Source: 2-02-FULL-47-50 sp964479045
Lineage (GTDB): Bacteria; Pseudomonadota; Gammaproteobacteria; Eutrophobiales; Eutrophobiaceae
Length of the DNA stretch: 64,000 nt
Direction: 5' to 3'
Assembly (NCBI GenBank): GCA_964479045.1
Contig: CAYZJI010000001.1
Location: 350,322 to 414,321, forward strand
Under the pieces are notes generated by a model. The model saw only the letters and a program-made list of their open reading frames with translations, searched no databases and was not told where the DNA came from. A program made the translations under genes and the position numbers. This document shows, one piece after another, positions 1-8,554 of the stretch. The stretch's first letter is position 1, and each line of letters opens with the position of its first letter.

Positions 1-624
1 GCACTGCTTGCCCTGTACATGGCTTATGGAAAACGCCATGCTGCAAATCGTGTGGCGACCATGGCTGTCAACATTGCCGGGATGGGCTATGCAATACCCG
101 GAACGGTGATTGCTGTGGGTGTGATGTTGCCACTGGCGGCCATGGACAGGCTGATGGATACGCTGGCCCGCACGCATTTTGATTTCAGCACGGGCCTCCT
201 GCTGAGCGGGACGCTGGTGGCGGTGATGTTTGCCTACATGGTGCGGTTTCTTGCGGTGTCCCTCAAAACCGTCGATGCAGGCCTCGCCAAAATCAAACCA
301 TCTATCGATGAAGCCGGCCGCAGTCATGGATTGAATTCCTATGCGCTGATCCGCAAGGTGCATATGCCGATGTTGCGCGGCAGTTTGCTGACGGCATTAC
401 TGCTGGTATTTGTTGATGTGCTGAAGGAATTACCGGCGACACTCATTCTGCGGCCATTCGATTTCAATACCCTGGCCATACGTGCATACGAACTCGCCAA
501 TGAGGAACGTCTGGCCGAAGCGGCGTGCCCGGCGCTCGCCATCGTACTGGCCGGCATCATCCCTGTCATCTATCTCAGCCGTTCCATATCAGAATCACGG
601 CCTGGTTATGACCGCAGCGCTTGA
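1..624 (+). CDS. ABC transporter permease, ferric-iron (FbpB) type, 5' truncated by window edge
   Basis: This is the C-terminal 207 residues of an inner-membrane permease that would form the channel of a binding-protein-dependent importer. It has several hydrophobic helices and the cytoplasmic EAA-type coupling loop (EAGRSHG followed by RKVHMPML, about nt 312-375) that docks on the ATPase. The sequence around this loop and the ELPATLILRPF stretch after it resemble the C-terminal half of FbpB/AfuB-type iron(III) permeases, as known for that family. The ATPase gene starts 17 nt inside its end, so the two are translationally coupled. The start and the binding-protein gene lie outside the window. 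The substrate is inferred from similarity only. Confidence 0.85.
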   Translation, partial: ALLALYMAYGKRHAANRVATMAVNIAGMGYAIPGTVIAVGVMLPLAAMDRLMDTLARTHFDFSTGLLLSGTLVAVMFAYMVRFLAVSLKTVDAGLAKIKPSIDEAGRSHGLNSYALIRKVHMPMLRGSLLTALLLVFVDVLKELPATLILRPFDFNTLAIRAYELANEERLAEAACPALAIVLAGIIPVIYLSRSISESRPGYDRSA

Positions 625-1657
625 ACTCAAGAATATTTCGGTTGCGATCGAACGCCGGACGATACTGGATGATGTGTCGTTCACGTTGAAGGAAGGTGAT
701 ATCGGCTGCCTGCTGGGACCGAGTGGCTGTGGCAAGACCACGCTGCTTCGGGCCATTGCCGGATTTGAAATGCCGGTAGCGGGCGAAATCTGGATCCGGG
801 GCGTGCGGGTCAGTGATCTCAAACATCTGGTGCCGGTCGAGCAGCGCGAGGTTGGCATGGTGTTTCAGGATTATGCGCTGTTTCCACATCTCACGGTGAA
901 AGAAAATATTGCTTTCGGTTTGCGCAATTACAAGGCGCAGAGACGCGAGATCCGCATCAACGAACTCGTCGCCTTGCTCGAAATCGGAGAGTTTCTGCAC
1001 AAGTATCCGCACCGCCTGTCCGGAGGACAGCAGCAGCGCGTGGCGCTGGCGCGTGCAATTGCTTCACGTCCACGCATCCTGCTGCTGGACGAACCGTTTG
1101 CCAGTATGGATGTTGAATTGCGCGAACAACTGGCCAAGGAAGTGCGCAGCGTCCTGAAACAGGACGGCATCACTGCGGTCATGGTCAGCCACAACCAGTA
1201 TGAAGCGTTTGCCATGGCGGATATTGCCGGTGTTATTAATGAGGGCAAATTGTTGCAATGGGATGTGGCTTTCAATCTTTATCATCGTCCTGCCAGTGCC
1301 TATGTGGCCGGGTTTATCGGAGAGGGTGTGTTTCTGCCGGGCAAAGTGAGCGGGGAACATCAGGTGGATATTGAGCTGGGAACCATTACCGGCAATCTTG
1401 CACTGGGTTATCCGATCGGGGCCTCTGTAGAAGTGCTGATACGCCCGGATGACATTATCCACGATGATCAGAGCGGCCTCACGGCCCGCGTCAAGGACAA
1501 GGCATTTCGCGGCGCGGAATTTCTCTACACACTCGCGCTGGAAAGTGGCGCCCGTGTGCAAAGTCTGGTGCCCAGTCATCACAATCACCCGATTGATGAA
1601 GCGATCGGCATTCGTCTGGAAATCGATCATCTGGTGGTCTTCCCGGCCAGCCATTGA
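608..1657 (+). CDS. ABC transporter ATP-binding protein, ferric-iron (FbpC/PotA) type
   Basis: This 349-residue ATPase drives the importer whose permease precedes it. Visible motifs are Walker A GPSGCGKT (37-44), the Q-loop in VFQDYALFP, signature LSGGQQQR (137-144), Walker B ILLLDEP (157-163) and the H-loop histidine at about 195. About 100 C-terminal residues look like the TOBE regulatory domain common to FbpC, PotA and MalK. ATG 608 is chosen because MTAALELKNISV matches a normal ABC N-terminus; a start at nt 482 would add 42 residues that merely overlap the permease in another frame. The D-loop region reads FASMD. Iron specificity is inferred from the permease. Confidence 0.9.
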   Translation: MTAALELKNISVAIERRTILDDVSFTLKEGDIGCLLGPSGCGKTTLLRAIAGFEMPVAGEIWIRGVRVSDLKHLVPVEQREVGMVFQDYALFPHLTVKENIAFGLRNYKAQRREIRINELVALLEIGEFLHKYPHRLSGGQQQRVALARAIASRPRILLLDEPFASMDVELREQLAKEVRSVLKQDGITAVMVSHNQYEAFAMADIAGVINEGKLLQWDVAFNLYHRPASAYVAGFIGEGVFLPGKVSGEHQVDIELGTITGNLALGYPIGASVEVLIRPDDIIHDDQSGLTARVKDKAFRGAEFLYTLALESGARVQSLVPSHHNHPIDEAIGIRLEIDHLVVFPASH

Positions 1658-1675
1658 ACCGGAACGCGGTTCAAT
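1653..1675 (+). terminator. Inverted repeat at end of the ABC operon
   Basis: A perfect 9-bp stem (ATTGAACCG / CGGTTCAAT) with a GAACG loop includes the stop codon of the ATPase gene. No run of T follows directly, so it is either a weak or Rho-assisted terminator or an mRNA 3' end protector. gcvH starts 69 bp further on. Confidence 0.35.
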
Positions 1676-1743
1676 AATGTAATAATCAGTTCGTTTTTCC
1701 CTGCTACAATTAGTGAAAAAATACAATCGTCCTACGGTATACC

Positions 1744-2130
1744 ATGAGCCAGACTCCCGATGATCTTAAATATTCCGCTGCCCATACCTGGTGTGAGTTG
1801 CTGGAGGATGGCACGGTCAAGGTGGGCATCACGGATCATGCCCAGAAGGAACTGGGTGATATTGTTTTTGTGGAATTGCCGGAAGTGGAACGTGAATGTA
1901 CCTCAGGTGAGGAATGCGCAGTAGTTGAATCCGTGAAATCAGCCTCGGACATTTACTGTCCGCTGTCAGGCGAGATCGTTTCCGTTAACGAGGCATTGCA
2001 GGACACCCCGGAAAAGATCAATACAGATCCTTACGGCGCCGGCTGGATATTTATTCTGCAACCGGCGGATGAAGCTGATCTCGATGAGTTAATGAGTGCA
2101 GACGAGTACACCGAATCACTAGAAGAATAG
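1744..2130 (+). CDS. gcvH: Glycine cleavage system H protein
   Basis: This is the lipoyl carrier of the glycine cleavage complex, which shuttles the aminomethyl group between the P, T and L proteins in the cytoplasm. The 128 residues match the normal length. The lipoylation site is Lys65 in the motif VESVKSAS, with the usual acidic N-terminal half (GDIVFVELPE) before it. The genes for P, T and L proteins are not nearby, so gcvH stands alone, 10 nt before tpx. The ACT-domain repressor GcvR is encoded about 33 kb away at 34774-35301. No glycine riboswitch is visible in the short leader. Confidence 0.96.
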   Translation: MSQTPDDLKYSAAHTWCELLEDGTVKVGITDHAQKELGDIVFVELPEVERECTSGEECAVVESVKSASDIYCPLSGEIVSVNEALQDTPEKINTDPYGAGWIFILQPADEADLDELMSADEYTESLEE

Positions 2131-2139
2131 GAGCAGAAC

Positions 2140-2637
2140 ATGGCGAAGATAACTCTCAAGGGCAACACGATACATACCAACGGTGAATTGCCGAAAACCG
2201 GAGAGAAGGCACCGGATTTCATGCTGGTGGACGGCGATTTGAACAACGTTACACTGGCCACTTACAAGGGCAAGAAAAAATTGCTGAACATCGTTCCGAG
2301 TCTCGACACACCCGTCTGCGCGATTTCCACCAAGCGTTTCAATGATGCCGCAAAAACGAAAACCGACACGGTGTTTCTCATGATCTCGGCGGACCTGCCG
2401 TTTGCCATGAAACGGTTTTGCGCCGCTGAAGGTGCTGCCAATGTTATCCCGCTGGCCCTGATGCGCTCACGCAAATTTGCCAAGGATTATGGTGTCTTGA
2501 TTGAAGATGGTCCGCTGGCCGGCATCACCGCGCGAGCAGTCGTTGTACTGGACGCCAATGACAAGGTGGTCTATACGCAACTGGTGCCGGAAATCGCGCA
2601 GGAACCGGATTACGAAAAAGCCCTCGCGGCGCTCTGA
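2140..2637 (+). CDS. tpx: Thiol peroxidase (atypical 2-Cys peroxiredoxin)
   Basis: The enzyme reduces hydrogen peroxide and alkyl hydroperoxides using thioredoxin. The 165 residues carry the Tpx signature SLDTPVCAISTKRFN, with peroxidatic Cys60 and resolving Cys94 (KRFCAAEG), matching the Cys61/Cys95 pair of E. coli Tpx within one residue. A good ribosome site (AGGAG) lies just before the ATG. It follows gcvH after 9 nt and precedes dgkA by 20 nt, so the three are probably co-transcribed. Nothing in the sequence is unusual for the family. Confidence 0.96.
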   Translation: MAKITLKGNTIHTNGELPKTGEKAPDFMLVDGDLNNVTLATYKGKKKLLNIVPSLDTPVCAISTKRFNDAAKTKTDTVFLMISADLPFAMKRFCAAEGAANVIPLALMRSRKFAKDYGVLIEDGPLAGITARAVVVLDANDKVVYTQLVPEIAQEPDYEKALAAL

Positions 2638-2657
2638 TATCTGTTCAAGGACGGTTC

Positions 2658-3020
2658 ATGACTGCAAAAGGCAGTAGTGGAATTCTGCGGCTCTACAAGG
2701 CCACACTCTATTCATTACAGGGATTGCGTGCCGCGTTCAGGCATGAAGCAGCATTTCGTGAAGAAGTCTTCCTGTCCATCATACTCATTCCTCTGGGTGT
2801 GTGGCTGGGCGAAACCGGTGTTGAACGGGCGTTGCTGATTGGCAGCCTGTTACTGGTGTTGATAGTGGAATTAATCAATTCTGCAATTGAGGCCGTGGTG
2901 GACCGTATCAGCGATGAGCGGCACGAACTTTCCGGCCGCGCCAAGGATGTGGGTTCCGCCGCAGTTCTCATTGCATTGATTAACGTAATTGTGATCTGGT
3001 CGATGGTTTTATTTATTTGA
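2658..3020 (+). CDS. dgkA: Diacylglycerol kinase, integral membrane type
   Basis: This small inner-membrane kinase phosphorylates diacylglycerol to phosphatidate, recycling lipid released during osmoregulated-glucan and lipid A modification. The 120 residues contain the DgkA hallmarks: an N-terminal amphipathic part with EAAFREE, the catalytic helix ELINSAIEAVVDRI, and AKDVGSAAV. Three membrane helices can be seen at about 35-50, 55-75 and 95-118. It ends 20 nt before an LpxR-like outer-membrane gene, so both membrane-lipid genes are probably in one transcript. Confidence 0.94.
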   Translation: MTAKGSSGILRLYKATLYSLQGLRAAFRHEAAFREEVFLSIILIPLGVWLGETGVERALLIGSLLLVLIVELINSAIEAVVDRISDERHELSGRAKDVGSAAVLIALINVIVIWSMVLFI

Positions 3021-3039
3021 TGATGAATACTTCCCGTGC

Positions 3040-4077
3040 ATGGGAAACAGATTAGTCATCCTCCTCATCTGCACGCTTGTTGCCAGCGACCTCCGTGCCG
3101 ATCACCAGTCGCCGGAAAACACCTGGACCTTTACCTTTCGTTTTGAAAATGATCTGTTTGCCAGTACGGACCGGAACTACACCAATGGCATCAAATTAAG
3201 CTGGATTTCACCGGACCTCGACTGGTTCAAGGACAGTCACAATCTGCCCGGGTGGGGCAAAACCCTTGTAGAAAAACTGCCGTTCAGTGGCGTTGTAGAT
3301 CGGCAGCGCAATATCGTGTTCTCCATCGGCCAGAATATTTTTACGCCGGACAACACAGATGTGCGTGAACTGATCGTTGATGATCGTCCCTATGCCGGCT
3401 GGTTGTATGGGAGCGCTGCGTTTCATACCAAAAATTACCGGCATCTGGACACGCTCGAAATCCAGGCCGGATTCACCGGCCCGCTTTCGTTTGCCGAACA
3501 AGCACAGAATTTTATTCATGATCTGCGCAACATTGATAATGCAGAAGGCTGGAACAACCAGATTGAAAATGAGCCCGGACTGGTCCTGATCTATGAACAC
3601 AAGGACCGGGTCATTACGCCGGGTTCGCTTTCAGGACTGGCGTTTGATGCAATTACACATCATGGTGCTGCCGCAGGAAATATTTATACCTATGCCAATG
3701 CGGGACTCGAAATGCGTTTTGGCTGGAATCTGCCGACTGACTTTGGCACTTCCCTGATTCGACCGGGTGGCGAGACCAATGCACCGGCCGATACACAGGA
3801 TCCGCGCTTTCAGCAGACTGGTCATGGTTTCAGTCTGCACGGATTTGCAGCGGTCACCGGCCGGGTGGTGCTGAGAGATATCTTTCTCGATGGTAATACC
3901 TTCCGCGACAGTCACAGTGTCGACAAGGAATGGCTGGTGGGAGATTTTATTGTGGGGGCCAGTCTGATTTTTGACAGCTTCAAACTTTCCTACGCGCAGG
4001 TCTTCCGCACCGAAGAATTCGAGGGCCAGGACGGCAGCCATAATTTTGGCTCGGTCAGTATTTCCTATACTTACTAA
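3040..4077 (+). CDS. LpxR-like outer membrane lipid A deacylase (DUF2219 family)
   Basis: The predicted product is a 345-residue outer-membrane beta-barrel of the LpxR family, whose characterised members remove the 3'-acyloxyacyl group of lipid A. An N-terminal signal peptide (residues 1-20, ending SDLRA) is followed by FRFENDLFASTDRNYTNG, which holds the Asn-Asp pair used in catalysis by LpxR. The catalytic histidine region may correspond to AAFHTKNYRH. The chain ends in SVSISYTY, an aromatic C-terminus typical of barrels assembled by the BAM complex. ATG 3040 is the only start that includes the signal peptide. Deacylase activity is inferred; some DUF2219 proteins are uncharacterised. Confidence 0.8.
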   Translation: MGNRLVILLICTLVASDLRADHQSPENTWTFTFRFENDLFASTDRNYTNGIKLSWISPDLDWFKDSHNLPGWGKTLVEKLPFSGVVDRQRNIVFSIGQNIFTPDNTDVRELIVDDRPYAGWLYGSAAFHTKNYRHLDTLEIQAGFTGPLSFAEQAQNFIHDLRNIDNAEGWNNQIENEPGLVLIYEHKDRVITPGSLSGLAFDAITHHGAAAGNIYTYANAGLEMRFGWNLPTDFGTSLIRPGGETNAPADTQDPRFQQTGHGFSLHGFAAVTGRVVLRDIFLDGNTFRDSHSVDKEWLVGDFIVGASLIFDSFKLSYAQVFRTEEFEGQDGSHNFGSVSISYTY

Positions 4078-4097
4078 CTTGTTCTACTGTTGATTAC

Positions 4098-4874
4098 TCA
4101 CGCTACGCTACACACCGGACACTTCGGATCTTTCGGCAACCGTGCGCTGTGCCATTCCATGTTCATCGCATCGAAGATCAACAGGCGGCCTTCGAGCGTG
4201 TTGCCTATCCCCATGATCAACTTCATGGTTTCACAGGCCTGGATGCTGCCCATGATACCGAGCAAAGGCGCTATCACGCCATTCGCAGTGCAGGTCTGAT
4301 CGACTTCCGCATCATGGCCGTACAGACAGCGATAGCAGGGTGAATCCGGATTCTGCGGGTTGAATACACTTACCTGTGCTTCAAAGCGGATGGCAGCTGC
4401 TGAAACCAGCGGGGTTTTGTTTTTCACACAGGCAGAGTTGATCGCAAAGCGTGTGTTGAAATTGTCACTGGCATCCACGACCACATCCGCTGCCGCTACT
4501 TCTTTGTGCAATTCCGGTTCATCCAGTTTGTGATCAATAGCAGTGATTTTGATATGCGGATTTAATGCGGTCAGGTATTCGCGCGCGGAATCGACTTTAA
4601 GTTTTCCGATATCAGGCGTGGCATGAATGATCTGCCGCTGCAGGTTGGACAGATCAACCCGATCATGATCAACGATCACCAGATGTCCGGCACCGCCTGC
4701 TGCAAGATAGGCGGATGCCGAGGAACCCAATCCACCCAGACCGATGATCAGCACACGCGCATTCGCCAGACGTTGTTGGCCTTCGGCATCAATTTCCGGC
4801 AGCATCATCTGCCGGCTGTAACGCAGCAGTTCTTCGTCACTGAGCGCTGGCGCCGGTTTATTTTTCGCCGTCAT
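4098..4874 (-). CDS. moeB: Molybdopterin-synthase adenylyltransferase / ThiF-family E1-like enzyme
   Basis: The product adenylates the C-terminal glycine of a sulfur-carrier protein (MoaD or ThiS), the step before sulfur transfer. The 258 residues have the N-terminal RYSRQMMLPEI motif, the nucleotide loop GLGGLGSS, catalytic DNFNTRF, and two zinc pairs (CYRC and CPVC near the C-terminus). ATG 4874 is chosen because a GGAGAA ribosome site precedes it and MTAKNKP leads straight into the family fold; the longer frame to 4997 adds 41 unrelated residues. It is the last gene of hemA-prfA-prmC-moeB, the order known from Pseudomonas. MoeB and ThiF cannot be told apart by sequence alone; the position favours MoeB. 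Confidence 0.88.
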   Translation of the reverse strand: MTAKNKPAPALSDEELLRYSRQMMLPEIDAEGQQRLANARVLIIGLGGLGSSASAYLAAGGAGHLVIVDHDRVDLSNLQRQIIHATPDIGKLKVDSAREYLTALNPHIKITAIDHKLDEPELHKEVAAADVVVDASDNFNTRFAINSACVKNKTPLVSAAAIRFEAQVSVFNPQNPDSPCYRCLYGHDAEVDQTCTANGVIAPLLGIMGSIQACETMKLIMGIGNTLEGRLLIFDAMNMEWHSARLPKDPKCPVCSVA

Positions 4875-5034
4875 GGGTTCTCCGGGATTGATGATTGTGC
4901 TCTGTATTCTTCTCCCGCCAACGTTGATGGGCAACATAAATTCCACGCAGACGTTCGTGCCAGTCAGGCAGGTTCTGTTGCTCACGCCGGTTCTCATCCA
5001 TGAATCGTTTCAGTTTTTGTAAAAGACCGGTCAT
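4858..5034 (-). CDS. Possible small basic protein between prmC and moeB
   Basis: A 58-codon ORF fills most of the 164-bp gap between prmC and moeB. Its ATG lies 2 nt after the prmC stop, and its end overlaps the moeB start by 17 nt, so it would be translationally coupled on both sides. The peptide is hydrophilic and rich in Arg, Lys, Glu and His (for example LQKLKRFMDENRREQQN), probably helical, with no signal peptide or membrane segment. No family is recognised and no strong ribosome site is seen. It may be a real small protein or just an open spacer. Confidence 0.35.
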   Translation of the reverse strand: MTGLLQKLKRFMDENRREQQNLPDWHERLRGIYVAHQRWREKNTEHNHQSRRTHDGEK

Positions 5035-5038
5035 GGCA

Positions 5039-5884
5039 TTACGCAGCCCGTTGTGCGCCGGTGACACGTTCAAGTCCGGCGAAATCCCTGTATGTGTTGA
5101 CGTCTGTATATCCTGCAGCTTTAAAAAGATCACGAATTGCCGCTGCCTGATCATAACCATGTTCCAGCAGCAGCCAGCCATGCGGCTGTAAAGAACCTGA
5201 CGCATACCGGATGATAGTGCGTATTGCCTCAAGACCATCTTTGCCGCCGCGCAGGGCCAGCCGGGGTTCATGTACAACCCCATCGCCCTGAAGGTGTTGA
5301 TCCTGATCCGGAATATAGGGCGGATTACTGACGATCAGATCAAAACGCTCATGGATATTTTCAAACCAGTGACTGACAACAAAATGAATATTGTTGAGTT
5401 GGTGTCTTGTTGCGTTGTCCTGTGCTACGGCCAGTGCAGCAGGGCTGATATCCGTCGCCGTGATCCGGCACTGAGGACGTTCCCGCGCAATCGCCAGCGC
5501 AATAGCACCGCTGCCGGTACCAAGGTCGGCAATCGCGGATGGCGTATCAGCCGGAATATGTTCAAGCGCAGCTTCAACCAGCGTTTCCGTTTCGGGACGC
5601 GGAATCAGTGTGTGTTCATTCACATGCAATGACATGGACCAGAATTCCTTCATGCCGGTGAGATAGGCCACAGGGTTTTTGGCCCGGCGTCGGGCAATCA
5701 GATCCTGGTATTGCATAACACGGTCGGCCGACAGAACCTGTTGTGATTCGGCATAAAGCTTTGCACGTTCAGATTTCAGTACTGTGCACAGGAGAATTTC
5801 CGCATCGAGCCGCGGTGTAGCCGAGACAGCCAGTTGCTGTTCAGCTTCCCGCAACAGATGCTGTATGGTCATTCCGGCATGCAT
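5039..5884 (-). CDS. prmC: Peptide chain release factor N5-glutamine methyltransferase
   Basis: PrmC methylates the glutamine of the GGQ motif in release factors RF1 and RF2, which raises termination efficiency. The SAM-binding motif is DLGTGSGAIALA and the catalytic NPPY motif is in VSNPPYIPDQ. Three starts are possible: GTG 5896 (8-nt overlap with prfA), ATG 5884 and ATG 5872. The last gives MTIQHLLREAEQQL, which aligns best with the E. coli N-terminus; the middle one is given here as a compromise. The gene directly follows its substrate gene prfA, the usual arrangement. Confidence 0.93.
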   Translation of the reverse strand: MHAGMTIQHLLREAEQQLAVSATPRLDAEILLCTVLKSERAKLYAESQQVLSADRVMQYQDLIARRRAKNPVAYLTGMKEFWSMSLHVNEHTLIPRPETETLVEAALEHIPADTPSAIADLGTGSGAIALAIARERPQCRITATDISPAALAVAQDNATRHQLNNIHFVVSHWFENIHERFDLIVSNPPYIPDQDQHLQGDGVVHEPRLALRGGKDGLEAIRTIIRYASGSLQPHGWLLLEHGYDQAAAIRDLFKAAGYTDVNTYRDFAGLERVTGAQRAA

Positions 5885-5888
5885 GTTG

Positions 5889-6971
5889 TCACTCACTCAG
5901 GGCGGCCAGCTGATCCGCCTGATATTCATTAATTAATGGATCAATCACCATGTCCATTTTGCCTTCGACGAACTCATCCAGATTATACAGCGTCAGGTTG
6001 ATGCGATGATCGGTCACGCGGCTCTGCGGGAAATTATAGGTCCGGATCCGCTCCGAGCGATCACCGCTGCCAATCAGAGTACGGCGGTTGGCAGCCTGCT
6101 CGGCAAGTTGCTTTTCACGCTGGGCATTGAGGATGCGCGCTTTTAATAATGACATGGCCCGTGCACGGTTCTTGTGTTGAGAGCGTTCATCCTGGCATTC
6201 CACCACGGTACCGGTTGGAAGATGAGTGATGCGGATGGCGGAATCGGTTTTATTGACATGTTGGCCGCCGGCACCGGACGCGCGAAAAGTGTCCACGCGC
6301 AGATCGGCGGGGTTGATTTCAATGTCATGGATTTCATCCACTTCCGGCATCACGGCAACCGTGCACGCTGACGTATGCACGCGGCCCTGTGCTTCGGTTT
6401 CGGGCACGCGTTGCACACGATGGGCGCCGGATTCAAACTTGAGCCGGGAATAGGCGCCGGCGCCGATCAGGCGCATGATCACTTCGCGGTAACCGGACAG
6501 ATCACTCTCTGAAGCACTCAGAACTTCCGTCTTCCAGCCACGGGATTCTGCGTAACGCGTGTACATGCGCATGAGTGTTCCGGCAAACAACGCCGCTTCC
6601 TCGCCGCCGGTGCCGGCCCGGATTTCGAGAAAGATATTGCTGTCGTCCGCCGGATCTTTTGGCAAGAGCAGTCGTTGCAAATCCAGTTCCAGCCGATCGC
6701 GCCGGGATTCCGCTTCCTTCATTTCCTCCACGGCCAGTTCGCGCATGGCCTTGTCGGTATCTTTCTGCATTTCTTTTGCAGTGACGATATCGTCTGATGC
6801 CTTGCGATAGTCCCGGTAACAATATACTACCGGCCGGACTTCTGCGTACTCTTTGGAAAGCTCACGGAATTTTTTCTGATCATTGATCACCGCCGGGGCA
6901 GCCAGTAGCGCATCCAGTTCCAGCAACCGTTCAGTGAGTTTTTCCAGTTTGTTAATCAGACTGTCTTTCAT
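5889..6971 (-). CDS. prfA: Peptide chain release factor 1
   Basis: RF1 ends translation at UAA and UAG. The 360-residue length is normal. The codon-recognition tripeptide is PET within VQRVPETEAQGR (PxT class, so RF1 and not RF2). The catalytic loop is GAGGQHVNKTDSA, whose Gln is the PrmC target. No programmed frameshift is present, which also fits RF1. It lies 65 bp downstream of hemA and continues into prmC. Confidence 0.97.
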   Translation of the reverse strand: MKDSLINKLEKLTERLLELDALLAAPAVINDQKKFRELSKEYAEVRPVVYCYRDYRKASDDIVTAKEMQKDTDKAMRELAVEEMKEAESRRDRLELDLQRLLLPKDPADDSNIFLEIRAGTGGEEAALFAGTLMRMYTRYAESRGWKTEVLSASESDLSGYREVIMRLIGAGAYSRLKFESGAHRVQRVPETEAQGRVHTSACTVAVMPEVDEIHDIEINPADLRVDTFRASGAGGQHVNKTDSAIRITHLPTGTVVECQDERSQHKNRARAMSLLKARILNAQREKQLAEQAANRRTLIGSGDRSERIRTYNFPQSRVTDHRINLTLYNLDEFVEGKMDMVIDPLINEYQADQLAALSE

Positions 6972-7036
6972 GGTGTATTAATCAGGCATAAATAAATTTT
7001 TTGTGGTCCCGTGAGACCGGGAAGAGTACAGGATTG

Positions 7037-8320
7037 CTACTGGCCCGACTGCGGATCAGAATTGCCGGAAGATTTGAGATTGAAAAGTTCCTGTGCGGCG
7101 GAGAGCAAATCATCGCGTCCATCGGCGCCCGCCGTGCGCAATTGGGTGCTGGGTGCGTGTATGAGTTTGTTGGTCAAGGTATGCGTGACGTCCTGCAGAA
7201 TCTTTTCAGGATCAGCGCCTGCGCGCAGCCGTTGCTGGGCACTCTTCAGGACTTCATCCTGTATGGAGTAGGCCTGATCACGCAGGGCACGGATGGTGGA
7301 GACGGCATCCAGGGAGTTCAACCAGTCCATGAAATGGATCACCTGGGTATCGATGATTTCTTCCGCCTGCAATGCCGCCTGCTTGCGGTTGCGCAGGTTT
7401 TCCTGAATCACATCTCTCAGATCATCCACGGTGTAGAGGAACACGTCTTCCAGTTCACCCGCCTCGGGTTCGATGTCGCGGGGTATGGCGATGTCGACCA
7501 GAAACATCGGCCTGTGTTTGCGGGCTTTGATGGCACGTTCGATGGCCCCCTTGCCGAGGATGGGCAACTGGCTGGCTGTAGATGAAATTACAATATCCGC
7601 TTCTGCCAGATGTAACGGGATATCACCCAGCATGATCGCGTAGGCGGAATATTCGCTGGCAATATGCTGGGCCCGCTCCAGTGTGCGATTGGCGATGATC
7701 ATGCGCTTGAGTCCATGCTCGTGCAGATGACGGGCAGCAAGTTCAATGGTATCGCCGGCGCCTATCAACAGTGCCGTCTGGTCCGAGAGATTGCCAAAGA
7801 TCTGTTGTGCGAGCCGCACCGCGGCAAACGCCACGGAGACCGGATGCGTGCCGATATGCGTGCTGGTACGAATCTGTTTGGCTACCCGGAACGAATGTTG
7901 AAACAGGCGGCTCAACAGTTTGCCGATGCTGCCCGCCTTGAGCGCGGCTTGATAGGCACTCTTCAACTGCCCCAGTACCTGCGGCTCCCCCAGTACCATG
8001 GAATCAAGTCCCGAGGCGACCCGCAGGATATGTTTTACCGCATTGGCATCCGGATATTTATAAATGAATGGTTGCAGCTGGTCCTGACGAATGCCATGAA
8101 ATTCTGAAAACCAGCGGATGGGTTTCTGATCGATGCTTTGATCCAGACTGCAATAGACCTCGGTACGATTGCAGGTGGAGAGTATGGCGGCCTCCTGAAT
8201 ACCGGTTTCACCCTTCAGTTGCTGGAGTGCGCCCGGCATGACATCCGCCCCAAAGCTGATGCGTTCGCGCAGTTCAACGGGGGCAGTGGTATGGTTAACG
8301 CCAAAGGCGAGCAGTGACAT
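7037..8320 (-). CDS. hemA: Glutamyl-tRNA reductase
   Basis: This enzyme reduces glutamyl-tRNA to glutamate-1-semialdehyde, the first committed step of C5 tetrapyrrole synthesis. The chosen ATG 8320 gives 427 residues beginning MSLLAFGVNHTTAPVELRER, the conserved family N-terminus, with nucleophile Cys50 in STCNRTEVY. The longer frame to 8521 adds 67 residues without family character. An NADPH-binding domain (GAGDTIELAARHL) and a C-terminal dimerisation helix region follow. The gene is divergent from the TPR-lolB-ispE operon, with 234 bp between their starts. Confidence 0.96.
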   Translation of the reverse strand: MSLLAFGVNHTTAPVELRERISFGADVMPGALQQLKGETGIQEAAILSTCNRTEVYCSLDQSIDQKPIRWFSEFHGIRQDQLQPFIYKYPDANAVKHILRVASGLDSMVLGEPQVLGQLKSAYQAALKAGSIGKLLSRLFQHSFRVAKQIRTSTHIGTHPVSVAFAAVRLAQQIFGNLSDQTALLIGAGDTIELAARHLHEHGLKRMIIANRTLERAQHIASEYSAYAIMLGDIPLHLAEADIVISSTASQLPILGKGAIERAIKARKHRPMFLVDIAIPRDIEPEAGELEDVFLYTVDDLRDVIQENLRNRKQAALQAEEIIDTQVIHFMDWLNSLDAVSTIRALRDQAYSIQDEVLKSAQQRLRAGADPEKILQDVTHTLTNKLIHAPSTQLRTAGADGRDDLLSAAQELFNLKSSGNSDPQSGQ

Positions 8321-8554
8321 AAAAATCCGGGTGAAATGGTGGAAACTGCTGAAATTTTGAGCGATGACCGGCCGGAAAACAAGATAAAAATCATAGAGAA
8401 AGATGCCGTATTGGACAGGGGCCAGCCTGCTCCGGCTTCGTAAAAGCCTGATCAGAGTGCTAGGATAACCCCCGATTACTTGCCGCCAGACCGGGAACAA
8501 CCGGTTCGTGATAATGGTCATTACTCATCTGTTATCCAATATAATTACTACTGT

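Noticed and set aside
1064..1726. Minus-strand ORF of 220 codons opposite the ABC ATPase
   Set aside because: Shadow of the real gene on the other strand, with no family features.
1658..1743. Glycine riboswitch before gcvH
   Set aside because: The leader is too short and shows no tandem aptamer-like structure.
8321..8521. 67-residue N-terminal extension of HemA
   Set aside because: The conserved family start is MSLLAFGVNHTT at 8320; the extension covers the shared promoter region of the divergent operon.
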